From Nemertoderma westbladi (taxonomy: Eukaryota > Xenacoelomorpha > Nemertodermatida > Nemertodermatidae), in the NCBI GenBank assembly GCA_032718475.1, contig JAUCBJ010003416.1, positions 1 through 59,149 on the forward strand: a stretch of 59,149 nt of DNA, read 5' to 3'. Made by a program: the position numbers and the translations under genes. The notes under the pieces were generated by a model, which had not been told where the DNA came from, did no database searches, and worked only from the letters and a program-made list of their open reading frames with translations. The first letter of the stretch is position 1. Each line of letters starts with the position of its first letter. Shown here one piece after another: positions 35,401-46,600 of the stretch.

Positions 35401-38400
35401 CATAGTGCTATATAATGTCACAACAAAACAATACAGTTCCATAGTGCTATATAATGTCACAACAAAACAATACAGTTCCATAGAGCTATATAGTGTCACA
35501 ACAAAACAATACAGTTCCATAGTGCTATATAATGTCACAACAAAACAATACAGTTCCATAGTGCTATATAGTGTCACAACAAAACAATACAGTTCCATAG
35601 TGCTATATAGGGTCACAACAAAACAATACATTTCCATAGTGCTATATAGGGTCACAACAAAACAAGACAGTTCCATAGTGCTATATAATGTCACAACAAA
35701 ACATTACAGTTCCATAGTGCTATATAGTGTCACAACAAAACAATACATTTCCATAGTGCTATATAATGTCACAACAAAACAATACAGTTCCATAGTGCTA
35801 TATAATGTCACAACAAAACAATACAGTTCCATAGTGCTATATAATGTCACAACAAAACAATACAGTTCCATAGTGCTATATAATGTCACAACAAAACAAT
35901 ACAGTTCCATAGTGCTATATAATGTCACAACAAAACAATACAGTTCCATAGTGCTATATAATGTCACAACAAAACAATACAGTTCCATAGTGCTATATAA
36001 TGTCACAACAAAACAATACATTTCCATAGTGCTATATAATGTCACAACAAAACAATACAGTTCCATAGTGCTATATAATGTCACAACAAAACAATACATT
36101 TCCATAGTGCTATATAATGTCACAACAAAACAATACAGTTCCATAGTGCTATATAATGTCACAACAAAACAATACAGTTCCATAGAGCTATATAGTGTCA
36201 CAACAAAACAATACAGTTCCATAGTGCTATATAATGTCACAACAAAACAATACAGTTCCATAGTGCTATATAATGTCACAACAAAACAATACAGTTCCAT
36301 AGTGCTATATAGGGTCACAACAAAACAATACATTTCCATAGTGCTATATAGGGTCACAACAAAACAAGACAGTTCCATAGTGCTATATAATGTCACAACA
36401 AAACAATACAGTTCCATAGTGCTATATAATGTCACAACAAAACAATACATTTCCATAGTGCTATATAATGTCACAACAAAACAATACAGTTCCATAGTGC
36501 TATATAGGGTCACAACAAAACAAGACAGTTCCATAGTGCTATATAATGTCACAACAAAACAATACAGTTCCATAGTGCTATATAATGTCACAACAAAACA
36601 ATACAGTTCCATAGTGCTATATAATGTCACAACAAAACAATACAGTTCCATAGTGCTATATAATGTCACAACAAAACAATACATTTCCATAGTGCTATAT
36701 AATGTCACAACAAAACAATACAGTTCCATAGTGCTATATAATGTCACAACAAAACAATACATTTCCATAGTGCTATATAATGTCACAACAAAACAATACA
36801 GTTCCATAGTGCTATATAATGTCACAACAAAACAATACAGTTCCATAGAGCTATATAGTGTCACAACAAAACAATACAGTTCCATAGTGCTATATAATGT
36901 CACAACAAAACAATACAGTTCCATAGTGCTATATAGTGTCACAACAAAACAATACAGTTCCATAGTGCTATATAGGGTCACAACAAAACAATACATTTCC
37001 ATAGTGCTATATAGGGTCACAACAAAACAAGACAGTTCCATAGTGCTATATAATGTCACAACAAAACATTACAGTTCCATAGTGCTATATAGTGTCACAA
37101 CAAAACAATACATTTCCATAGTGCTATATAATGTCACAACAAAACAATACAGTTCCATAGTGCTATATAATGTCACAACAAAACAATACAGTTCCATAGT
37201 GCTATATAATGTCACAACAAAACAATACAGTTCCATAGTGCTATATAATGTCACAACAAAACAATACAGTTCCATAGTGCTATATAATGTCACAACAAAA
37301 CAATACAGTTCCATAGTGCTATATAATGTCACAACAAAACAATACAGTTCCATAGTGCTATATAATGTCACAACAAAACAATACATTTCCATAGTGCTAT
37401 ATAATGTCACAACAAAACAATACAGTTCCATAGTGCTATATAATGTCACAACAAAACAATACATTTCCATAGTGCTATATAATGTCACAACAAAACAATA
37501 CAGTTCCATAGTGCTATATAATGTCACAACAAAACAATACAGTTCCATAGAGCTATATAGTGTCACAACAAAACAATACAGTTCCATAGTGCTATATAAT
37601 GTCACAACAAAACAATACAGTTCCATAGTGCTATATAATGTCACAACAAAACAATACAGTTCCATAGTGCTATATAGGGTCACAACAAAACAATACATTT
37701 CCATAGTGCTATATAGGGTCACAACAAAACAAGACAGTTCCATAGTGCTATATAATGTCACAACAAAACAATACAGTTCCATAGTGCTATATAATGTCAC
37801 AACAAAACAATACATTTCCATAGTGCTATATAATGTCACAACAAAACAATACAGTTCCATAGTGCTATATAGGGTCACAACAAAACAATACATTTCCATA
37901 GTGCTATATAATGTCACAACAAAACAATACAGTTCCATAGTGCTATATAATGTCACAACAAAACAATACAGTTCCATAGTGCTATATAGGGTCACAACAA
38001 AACAGGACAGTTCCATAGTGCTATATAATGTCACAACAAAACAATACAGTTCCATAGTGCTATATAATGTCACAACAAAACAGGACAGTTCCATAGTGCT
38101 ATATAATGTCACAACAAAACAATACAGTTCCATAGTGCTATATAGGGTCACAACAAAACAGGACAGTTCCATAGTGCTATATAATGTCACAACAAAACAA
38201 TACAGTTCCATAGTGCTATATAATGTCACAACAAAACAATACAGTTCCATAGTGCTATATAGGGTCACAACAAAACAAGACAGTTCCATAGTGCTATATA
38301 GGGTCACAACAAAACAATACAGTTCCATAGTGCTATATAATGTCACAACAAAACAATACAGTTCCATAGTGCTATATAATGTCACAACAAAACAATACAT

Positions 38401-39311
38401 TTCCATAGTGCTATATAGGGTCACAACAAAACAAGACAGTTCCATAGTGCTATATAGGGTCACAACAAAACAATACAGTTCCATAGTGCTATATAATGTC
38501 ACAACAAAACAATACAGTTCCATAGTGCTATATAATGTCACAACAAAACAATACAGTTCCATAGTGCTATATAATGTCACAACAAAACAATACAGTTCCA
38601 TAGTGCTATATAATGTCACAACAAAACAATACAGTTCCATAGTGCTATATAATGTCACAACAAAACAATACAGTTCCATAGTGCTATATAATGTCACAAC
38701 AAAACAATACAGTTCCATAGTGCTATATAGGGTCACAACAAAACAATACAGTTCCATAGTGCTATATAATGTCACAACAAAACAATACATTTCCATAGTG
38801 CTATATAATGTCACAACAAAACAATACAGTTCCATAGTGCTATATAATGTCACAACAAAACAATACAGTTCCATAGTGCTATATAATGTCACAACAAAAC
38901 AATACATTTCCATAGTGCTATATAATGTCACAACAAAACAATACAGTTCCATAGTGCTATATAATGTCACAACAAAACAATACAGTTCCATAGTGCTATA
39001 TAATGTCACAACAAAACAATACAGTTCCATAGTGCTATATAGGGTCACAACAAAACAACACAGTTCCATAGTGCTATATAGTGTCACAACAAAACAATAC
39101 AGTTCCATAGTGCTATATAATGTCACAACAAAACAATACAGTTCCATAGTGCTATATAGTGTCACAACAAAACAATACATTTCCATAGTGCTATATAATG
39201 TCACAACAAAACAATACAGTTCCATAGTGCTATATAATGTCACAACAAAACAATACAGTTCCATAGTGCTATATAGGGTCACAACAAAACAATACATTTC
39301 CATAGTGCTAT
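32418..39311. repeat. 39-bp satellite, array part 1 (about 177 units)
   Basis: The unit is 39 bp and contains ACAACAAAACAATACAGTTCC and CATAGTGCTATATA. Variation is concentrated at three sites: ATAATGTC, ATAGGGTC or ATAGTGTC; CAATACAG, CAATACATT or CAAGACAG; and rarer private changes. In this part ATAATGTC units dominate. The rare ACATTACAG variant occurs at 33751, 35701 and 37066, that is 50 and 35 whole units apart, with the same neighbouring variants, which marks segmental duplications inside the array. Because 39 is 13 codons, one frame per strand is open throughout; the resulting VTTKQYSSIVLYN and MELYCFVVTLYST repeats are by-products. Confidence 0.97.
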
Positions 39312-39484
39312 TTTAGCGTCAGGCTAAATTGTGAAGTTATAATAATAAGATTTGTTAAGAGTTGCACAAGTCAGTAAGTCTGTACTGAAGAGGTACCGGT
39401 ACATAGCCTACAACCCGAATCCTAGAGTGTTGCTAGGCAACCGTGTCAACAACCCAACTCCATATCTCACCCCTGTACGCCACA
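39312..39484 (-). repeat. 3' LTR of the Gypsy element
   Basis: On minus it starts TGTGGCGTACAGGGG and ends GCCTGACGCTAAA. It matches 43499-43671 base for base in my reading. The TG start is standard; the AAA end lacks the usual CA. Confidence 0.95.
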
Positions 39485-39487
39485 ATG

Positions 39488-39495
39488 CTCCCCCC
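39488..39495 (-). promoter_or_regulatory. Polypurine tract
   Basis: GGGGGGAG on minus, three bases before the 3' LTR, is the expected primer site for plus-strand DNA synthesis. Confidence 0.75.
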
Positions 39496-39524
39496 AGTGT
39501 AAGGAAATGAAACGAGAAGGTAAC

Positions 39525-42500
39525 CTATAAGTATCTGGGGGGATTTATGATGCGACCAGATCTTGTGGTTATTAGTGGCGCAGGCGGTGTAACTGGCGGA
39601 GATGAATGAGTTTGTACTGTAGGAGTGGGTTGAGTTTCGGGAGGAGGTTTGTCTGGTTGGACGCCGCAACCGTAGGCCACCTTGAGACGGTCGACGGACA
39701 CGGTCTCTCGGCGGCCGGTGACGTCGAGAACGAAGTATTTCTCTGATTTTTGTAGGACTCTGTAAGGGCCAGAGTACGGGCGCTGTAGTGGTCTGCGGTG
39801 GGCGTCGCGCCGGACGTAAACGTATCCGGTCGAGCCGAGGTTGTCCGGAACGGAAGTCGTACGACGGCCGTGGAACTCCGGAATCGGCGGAGCAACGGCG
39901 CGCATAGAGTCCTGGAGTTGGAGGAGGAAGTCCGAGGATGGAGGCTCCGATCGCGGTACTGGAGCGACGAACTCGCCGGGGATGTGGAGGCTGGTCCCGT
40001 AGACGAGGTCGGCGGGGGAGCAGCCGGAGTCCTCGCGCCACGCGGTCCGGATGTTGAGGAGGGCCATGGGGAGTTCGTCCATCCAGTTGGGGCCGACGAG
40101 ACGCGCCATGAGGGAGGCCTTCAGCTGCCGATGGAGGCGTTCAACCATCCCGTTGGCCTGTGGATGGTAGGCCGTTGTGTTGGATGCCGATATACCGAGG
40201 AGGCGGTGGAGATCGGCCCAAAGGTGGGAGGTGAACTGGGCGCCTCTGTCGGAAGTAACGTGACTGGGGATACCGAAACGGGATATCCAATGTCGGAGGA
40301 AGGCTCGAGCGCATGTCTCGGTGGTTGAGTCCGCCATTGGAATAACTTCGGGCCAACGGCTAAACCTGTCGATTACGGTAAACATATATGTCATACCTTC
40401 GGACACGGGTAGAGGGCCGACGATGTCGACATGTAGGCTGTCGAATCGGTGGTCGGGAGGCTGTCGTCGAGTGAGTGGGGCGTGGACGTGTCGGTGAATC
40501 TTAGAGGCCTGACACGCGTGGCACTCCTGGCACCATCGTTTGACGTCACGTTTCAGTCCGTGCCAGACGAAACGGGACAAGATGGCGCGTTGGGTTGGGC
40601 GGTTCCCGGAATGGCCGAGTCCGTGGATTGCGTCGAAGACGCGTCGAGTCCACTCCTTGGGGATTATGGGTCGGGTTCGGCCCGTGGAGACGTCGCACAG
40701 TATGGTGAAGTCACCGAATGGGACGTCTTCGATGACGAGGCTGGTAATGGCGGTCCGGTAGGTGTTGACTTCAGCAGATGTTTGCTGTGCCGTGGCGAGT
40801 TGCCGGAAGTCGATGGTCGGTGAGAGGATGGCGGCTACCGGGGCGCGGGACAGGGCATCGGCGACGACGTTATCTTTGCCGCTGACGTGCCGAATATCCG
40901 TCGTAAACTCGGCAATAAACGACATATGGCGAGTTTGGCGGGGAGAACGTTCCGCGGCGCTGGTCAACGCAAAGGTCAGCGGTTTATGGTCGGTATAAAC
41001 CGTAAAGGTTCGACCTTCAACGTAGTGTCGAAAGTGTTTAATGGCGAGGTTTGCCGCTAGTAACTCGCGATCGAATGCAGAATATTTCGCTTCGGCAGTC
41101 GAGAGTTTTCGCGAGAAAAATGCGACAGGGCACCACACCTCGCCATGTAGCTGTTCGAGTTTAGCGCCAACAGCCTTATCAGAAGCGTCGACAGTGACAC
41201 TCGTGGTGGCGGTCGAGTTGGGATGGTGGAGGAGGGTTGCAGCGGCGAGGGAGGACTTGGCAGACTCGAACGCCGTCTGGCATTCGGGAGTCCACTGAAT
41301 CGTCTGACTCTTCGACTTGGTGGCCTCGTACAACGGGCAGAGTTTGTCGGCCAACCTTGGCATGAAGCGGTGGTAGTAGTTTACCATGCCGAGGAAGCGT
41401 TGGAGGCTGAGTTTGGAGTCCGGGGTCGGATAGTCGCGGATCGCGTCGACTCGGTCTTCGAGAGGAAGGATTCCCGAGGATGTAACTTTGTGACCGAGGA
41501 ATGTCAGTTCCGGGACACCGAAGACGCACTTGGTGCGGTTCAAAACCATCCCGTTGTCCGAAAGGAGTCGGAAGACTTGGCGGAGGTGGTCGATGTGTTC
41601 GGCGACGGAGCGACTCGCTACCAGGATGTCGTCGAGGTAGACGAACGCGAACGGAATGCCGCGTAGAATGCCGTCCATTAGCCGTTGGAACGCCTGGGCG
41701 GCGTTCTTTAGTCCGAACGGCATTCGGAGGAACTCCCAAAGGCCGAAGGGAGTGATGATCGCCGTCTTTGGTGTATCTTTGGTCGCCATGGGGATCTGGT
41801 GGTATCCCCGTACCAGGTCGATCTTAGAGAATACCGACATTCCATCCAGGTGACCGTTGAAGTCTTGGATGTGTGGTAGGGGGTACCGGTCGTCGACGGT
41901 GGCGTCGTTGAGACGGCGGTAGTCCCCACAGGGCCGCCAACCGCCACCGGGTTTGGGGGCGATGTGGAGCGGGGAGGCCCACGGCGAGTTGGAACGCCGG
42001 ATTATGCCGAGTCCCTCCATCTTGGCGAACTCGGCCTTGGCCACCGCGAGTTTCTCGGCGTCGAGTCGGCGGGCGCGAGCGTGTAGAGGAGGTCCCTCCG
42101 TAACAATGTGGTGCTCTACACCATGTTTATTCAACGCAGTCGGCTCGAACCGAGGGATGAGGAGCTCCGGGAACTCGTCAATGAGTCGCTCGCAGGGACC
42201 TGTAGTAGGGATGCGGATGCCGGCGATAGCGGTCGAATAGCAGGCGATCTTGGTCGGGATCGCTGTAGGGTTCGACATATCGATGAGGCGTCTCCCTGCA
42301 AGGTCGATGGCCAACCGGTTGGAGAAGAAGAAGTCGGCGCCGAGGATTGGGGAAGAGACGTTCGCCACGTAGAATTCCTGCGTGAAGACCCGCCCGTTGC
42401 CGAGGTGGAGGCAGATCGCCCTTTTGCCCCAAGTGGCAATCGGACTGCCGTTGGCGGCGACCAACGGGGCAGTTGGGGTGCGGGACCGTTTGTCGGCAGC

Positions 42501-42631
42501 GGATGCGGGCGAAACCGAGACTTCGGCTCCGCAGTCGACCAGGTAGGTCTGGCCGGTGCGACGGTCCCACACAGTCATTGTTGTCTTCCCGTTTTGGCCG
42601 GCCGCGGATATGTTTAGCGACCGGCCCCGGC
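39525..42631 (-). CDS. Gypsy Pol: protease, RT, RNase H, integrase
   Basis: The frame is open from the frameshift site at 42631 to the stop at 39525; its first ATG is at 42578 (numbering below from there, 1017 residues). The protease active site is LVDCGAE (D15-C16-G17), with cysteine where Ser or Thr is usual. RT core with SKIDLVRGYHQIPM, FLRMPFGLKNA and catalytic YLDD at 314-317; RNase H with VDASDKAVGA, FDRELLA and YTDHKPL; chromosomal-type NVVADALSRA end. Integrase zinc finger HGLGH ... CQECHAC; core D718, D777, E813, with exactly 35 residues between the last two. A proline-rich tail follows. Expression is probably by -1 frameshifting from gag. All domains are intact. Confidence 0.95.
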
Positions 42632-42638
42632 GTTTCCC
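42596..42638 (-). promoter_or_regulatory. Putative -1 ribosomal frameshift signal between gag and pol
   Basis: On minus the heptamer G-GGA-AAC (42632-42638) is in the gag frame and fits X-XXY-YYZ. After a 5-base spacer, GGCCGGTCGC (42617-42626) can pair with GCGGCCGGCC (42596-42605) over 10 pairs including one G-U, with an 11-base loop (42606-42616) that begins with the gag stop. Reading on in -1 from the heptamer stays open and enters the protease directly. Confidence 0.8.
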
Positions 42639-43405
42639 GAACGAGGAGATGAGGCCGGTGTGGTGGGAATGAGGTGGCTCAGTCGACAGCCTCTGTAACC
42701 GCAGTTCCGCGCGGCATTCCCGAACTTCTTGTGGAAGAAGCAGAGAGTCGTAAAGGAGGACCCGGGAGGCTGTGTAGGCCCGGAGGCGGAGACGGCGTTC
42801 CGTTGTACCCCGGCGATACCGACTCCGACGGGTTCTCCTCGGGTCGCCTCCATAATCCGGTCGGCGTCCGTAGCGAGTTCGTCGAGGTCGGTGGAGCTCG
42901 AACCGGCCAGAACGCGCCGGACATCCGTCGGCAGCTGGGCGAGGAACAACGCCCGGAAGAGTGTCTCTGGGTCCGCGTTGAGGGATCTCATGTGGCGGAG
43001 GAGACCGGTAGGTCGGCGGTCACCGAGTCCAGAAAGGGACAAAAGTTCGTTGTCTCTCTGAGCCTGGGTTTTACCAAAAGCGGCGATGAGGGCGCGCTTC
43101 AGCATTCTATACTTATTGTCTCCCGCCGGCGGATCGAGAAGTATTGGTCCAACTTCTTTGGCTGTAGTGTTATCCAACGCAGCAACCACGTGGTGAAACT
43201 TGGTTGAGTCTACAGTTATGTTGCGCGTGGCGAACTGAGCCTCGACTTGGGAGAACCAGATCTCCGGGTTCTCGGTCCAGAACGTGGGGAGTTTGACTCC
43301 GACGGCGTTTACTGAGGTTCCGGTTGTGTCGGAGCCGGAAGCAGCAGGAAGGAGGCCTTGGAGGGCCGTGGCGAGGGCCGCAATATCCTCAGCAGCGAGA
43401 GGCAT
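42614..43405 (-). CDS. Gypsy Gag
   Basis: 263 residues. The region about 35-190 (VKLPTFWTENPEIWFSQVEA onward) is the Gag core common in invertebrate Ty3/Gypsy elements (DUF7041-like). A short Cys/His cluster near residues 220-240 (CFFHKKFG ... NCGYRGCRLSH) replaces a classical CCHC knuckle. The start at 43405 lies 94 bp inside the 5' LTR edge. The frame ends at TAA 42614-42616, within the putative frameshift hairpin, and overlaps the pol frame by one base register (-1). Confidence 0.92.
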   Translation of the reverse strand: MPLAAEDIAALATALQGLLPAASGSDTTGTSVNAVGVKLPTFWTENPEIWFSQVEAQFATRNITVDSTKFHHVVAALDNTTAKEVGPILLDPPAGDNKYRMLKRALIAAFGKTQAQRDNELLSLSGLGDRRPTGLLRHMRSLNADPETLFRALFLAQLPTDVRRVLAGSSSTDLDELATDADRIMEATRGEPVGVGIAGVQRNAVSASGPTQPPGSSFTTLCFFHKKFGNAARNCGYRGCRLSHLIPTTPASSPRSGNAGAGR

Positions 43406-43479
43406 ACCGGTAGTTAATATTGTAATAGGCTAATAGCTGAACATGGGGATTATTCCGCAACTGTTTGGATTAGCGAGTT

Positions 43480-43497
43480 CACCATGCCGGGTCACCA
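43480..43497 (-). promoter_or_regulatory. Primer binding site
   Basis: TGGTGACCCGGCATGGTG on minus, one base inside the 5' LTR, begins with the TGG that pairs with a tRNA CCA end. I cannot say which tRNA. Confidence 0.7.
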
Positions 43498-43498
43498 G

Positions 43499-43671
43499 TT
43501 TAGCGTCAGGCTAAATTGTGAAGTTATAATAATAAGATTTGTTAAGAGTTGCACAAGTCAGTAAGTCTGTACTGAAGAGGTACCGGTACATAGCCTACAA
43601 CCCGAATCCTAGAGTGTTGCTAGGCAACCGTGTCAACAACCCAACTCCATATCTCACCCCTGTACGCCACA
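43499..43671 (-). repeat. 5' LTR of the Gypsy element
   Basis: The partner of 39312-39484, 173 bp, same sequence. No TATA box stands out. Confidence 0.95.
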
Positions 43672-46600
43672 CTATATAGGGTCACAACAAAACAAGACAG
43701 TTCCATAGTGCTATATAATGTCACAACAAAACAATACAGTTCCATAGTGCTATATAATGTCACAACAAAACAATACAGTTCCACAGTGCTATATAGGGTC
43801 ACAACAAAACAATACAGTTCCATAGTGCTATATAGGGTCACAACAAAACAAGACAGTTCCACAGTGCTATATAGGGTCACAACAAAACAATACATTTCCA
43901 TAGTGCTATATAGGGTCACAACAAAACAATACAGTTCCATAGTGCTATATAGGGTCACAACAAAACAAGACAGTTCCATAGTGCTATATAATGTCACAAC
44001 AAAACAATACAGTTCCATAGTGCTATATAGGGTCACAACAAAACAATACAGTTCCATAGTGCTATATAGGGTCACAACAAAACAAGACAGTTCCATAGTG
44101 CTATATAATGTCACAACAAAACAATACAGTTCCATAGTGCTATATAGGGTCACAACAAAACAATACAGTTCCATAGTGCTATATAGGGTCACAACAAAAC
44201 AATACATTTCCATAGTGCTATATAGGGTCACAACAAAACAATACATTTCCATAGTGCTATATAGGGTCACAACAAAACAATACATTTCCATAGTGCTATA
44301 TAGGGTCACAACAAAACAATACAGTTCCATAGTGCTATATAATGTCACAACAAAACAATACAGTTCCATAGTGCTATATAGGGTCACAACAAAACAATAC
44401 AGTTCCATAGTGCTATATAGGGTCACAACAAAACAATACATTTCCATAGTGCTATATAGGGTCACAACAAAACAATACAGTTCCATAGTGCTATATAATG
44501 TCACAACAAAACAATACAGTTCCATAGTGCTATATAGGGTCACAACAAAACAATACAGTTCCATAGTGCTATATAGGGTCACAACAAAACAATACAGTTC
44601 CATAGTGCTATATAATGTCACAACAAAACAATACAGTTCCATAGTGCTATATAGGGTCACAACAAAACAATACAGTTCCATAGTGCTATATAGGGTCACA
44701 ACAAAACAATACATTTCCATAGTGCTATATAGGGTCACAACAAAACAATACATTTCCATAGTGCTATATAGGGTCACAACAAAACAATACATTTCCATAG
44801 TGCTATATAATGTCACAACAAAACAATACAGTTCCATAGTGCTATATAGGGTCACAACAAAACAATACAGTTCCATAGTGCTATATAGGGTCACAACAAA
44901 ACAATACATTTCCATAGTGCTATATAATGTCACAACAAAACAATACAGTTCCATAGTGCTATATAGGGTCACAACAAAACAAGACAGTTCCATAGTGCTA
45001 TATAGGGTCACAACAAAACAATACAGTTCCATAGTGCTATATAGGGTCACAACAAAACAATACAGTTCCATAGTGCTATATAGGGTCACAACAAAACAAT
45101 ACATTTCCATAGTGCTATATAATGTCACAACAAAACAATACAGTTCCATAGTGCTATATAGGGTCACAACAAAACAATACAGTTCCATAGTGCTATATAG
45201 GGTCACAACAAAACAATACATTTCCATAGTGCTATATAATGTCACAACAAAACAATACAGTTCCATAGTGCTATATAGGGTCACAACAAAACAATACAGT
45301 TCCATAGTGCTATATAGGGTCACAACAAAACAATACAGTTCCATAGTGCTATATAGGGTCACAACAAAACAATACAGTTCCATAGTGCTATATAGGGTCA
45401 CAACAAAACAATACAGTTCCATAGTGCTATATAGGGTCACAACAAAACAATACATTTCCATAGTGCTATATAATGTCACAACAAAACAATACAGTTCCAT
45501 AGTGCTATATAGGGTCACAACAAAACAATACAGTTCCATAGTGCTATATAGGGTCACAACAAAACAATACATTTCCATAGTGCTATATAATGTCACAACA
45601 AAACAATACAGTTCCATAGTGCTATATAGGGTCACAACAAAACAATACAGTTCCATAGTGCTATATAGGGTCACAACAAAACAATACAGTTCCATAGTGC
45701 TATATAGGGTCACAACAAAACAATACAGTTCCATAGTGCTATATAGGGTCACAACAAAACAATACAGTTCCATAGTGCTATATAGGGTCACAACAAAACA
45801 ATACATTTCCATAGTGCTATATAATGTCACAACAAAACAATACAGTTCCATAGTGCTATATAGGGTCACAACAAAACAATACAGTTCCATAGTGCTATAT
45901 AGGGTCACAACAAAACAATACATTTCCATAGTGCTATATAATGTCACAACAAAACAATACAGTTCCATAGTGCTATATAGGGTCACAACAAAACAATACA
46001 GTTCCATAGTGCTATATAGGGTCACAACAAAACAATACATTTCCATAGTGCTATATAATGTCACAACAAAACAATACAGTTCCATAGTGCTATATAGTGT
46101 CACAACAAAACAATACATTTCCATAGTGCTATATAATGTCACAACAAAACAATACAGTTCCATAGTGCTATATAATGTCACAACAAAACAATACATTTCC
46201 ATAGTGCTATATAGTGTCACAACAAAACAATACATTTCCATAGTGCTATATAATGTCACAACAAAACAATACATTTCCATAGTGCTATATAGTGTCACAA
46301 CAAAACAATACATTTCCATAGTGCTATATAGGGTCACAACAAAACAATACAGTTCCATAGTGCTATATAGTGTCACAACAAAACAATACATTTCCATAGT
46401 GCTATATAGGGTCACAACAAAACAATACAGTTCCATAGTGCTATATAGGGTCACAACAAAACAATACATTTCCATAGTGCTATATAATGTCACAACAAAA
46501 CAATACAGTTCCATAGTGCTATATAGGGTCACAACAAAACAATACAGTTCCATAGTGCTATATAGGGTCACAACAAAACAATACATTTCCATAGTGCTAT

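Larger units (their letters stand above)
39312..43671 (-). mobile_element. Complete Ty3/Gypsy LTR retrotransposon inserted in the satellite
   Basis: It is 4360 bp, with two 173-bp LTRs that I read as identical, primer site, gag, pol and polypurine tract all in order on minus. A CTAT duplication (39308-39311 and 43672-43675) flanks it; removing one copy and the element restores a normal satellite unit (CATAGTG-CTAT-ATAGGG). Intact frames and identical LTRs indicate a very recent insertion, after the satellite had reached this site. The order protease-RT-RNase H-integrase places it in Ty3/Gypsy (Metaviridae). There is no envelope frame. Confidence 0.97.

Noticed and set aside
32441-39316. 2291-codon open frame on + (VTTKQYSSIVLYN repeats) and its minus counterparts
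   Set aside because: It is the 39-bp satellite read in its one open frame. There is no signal, domain or non-repeat segment, and the opposite strand is equally open.
39433-40041. Arginine/proline-rich 202-codon frame, considered as an envelope gene
   Set aside because: It lies in another frame over the integrase and has no membrane segment or signal peptide; composition follows the GC-rich pol gene.
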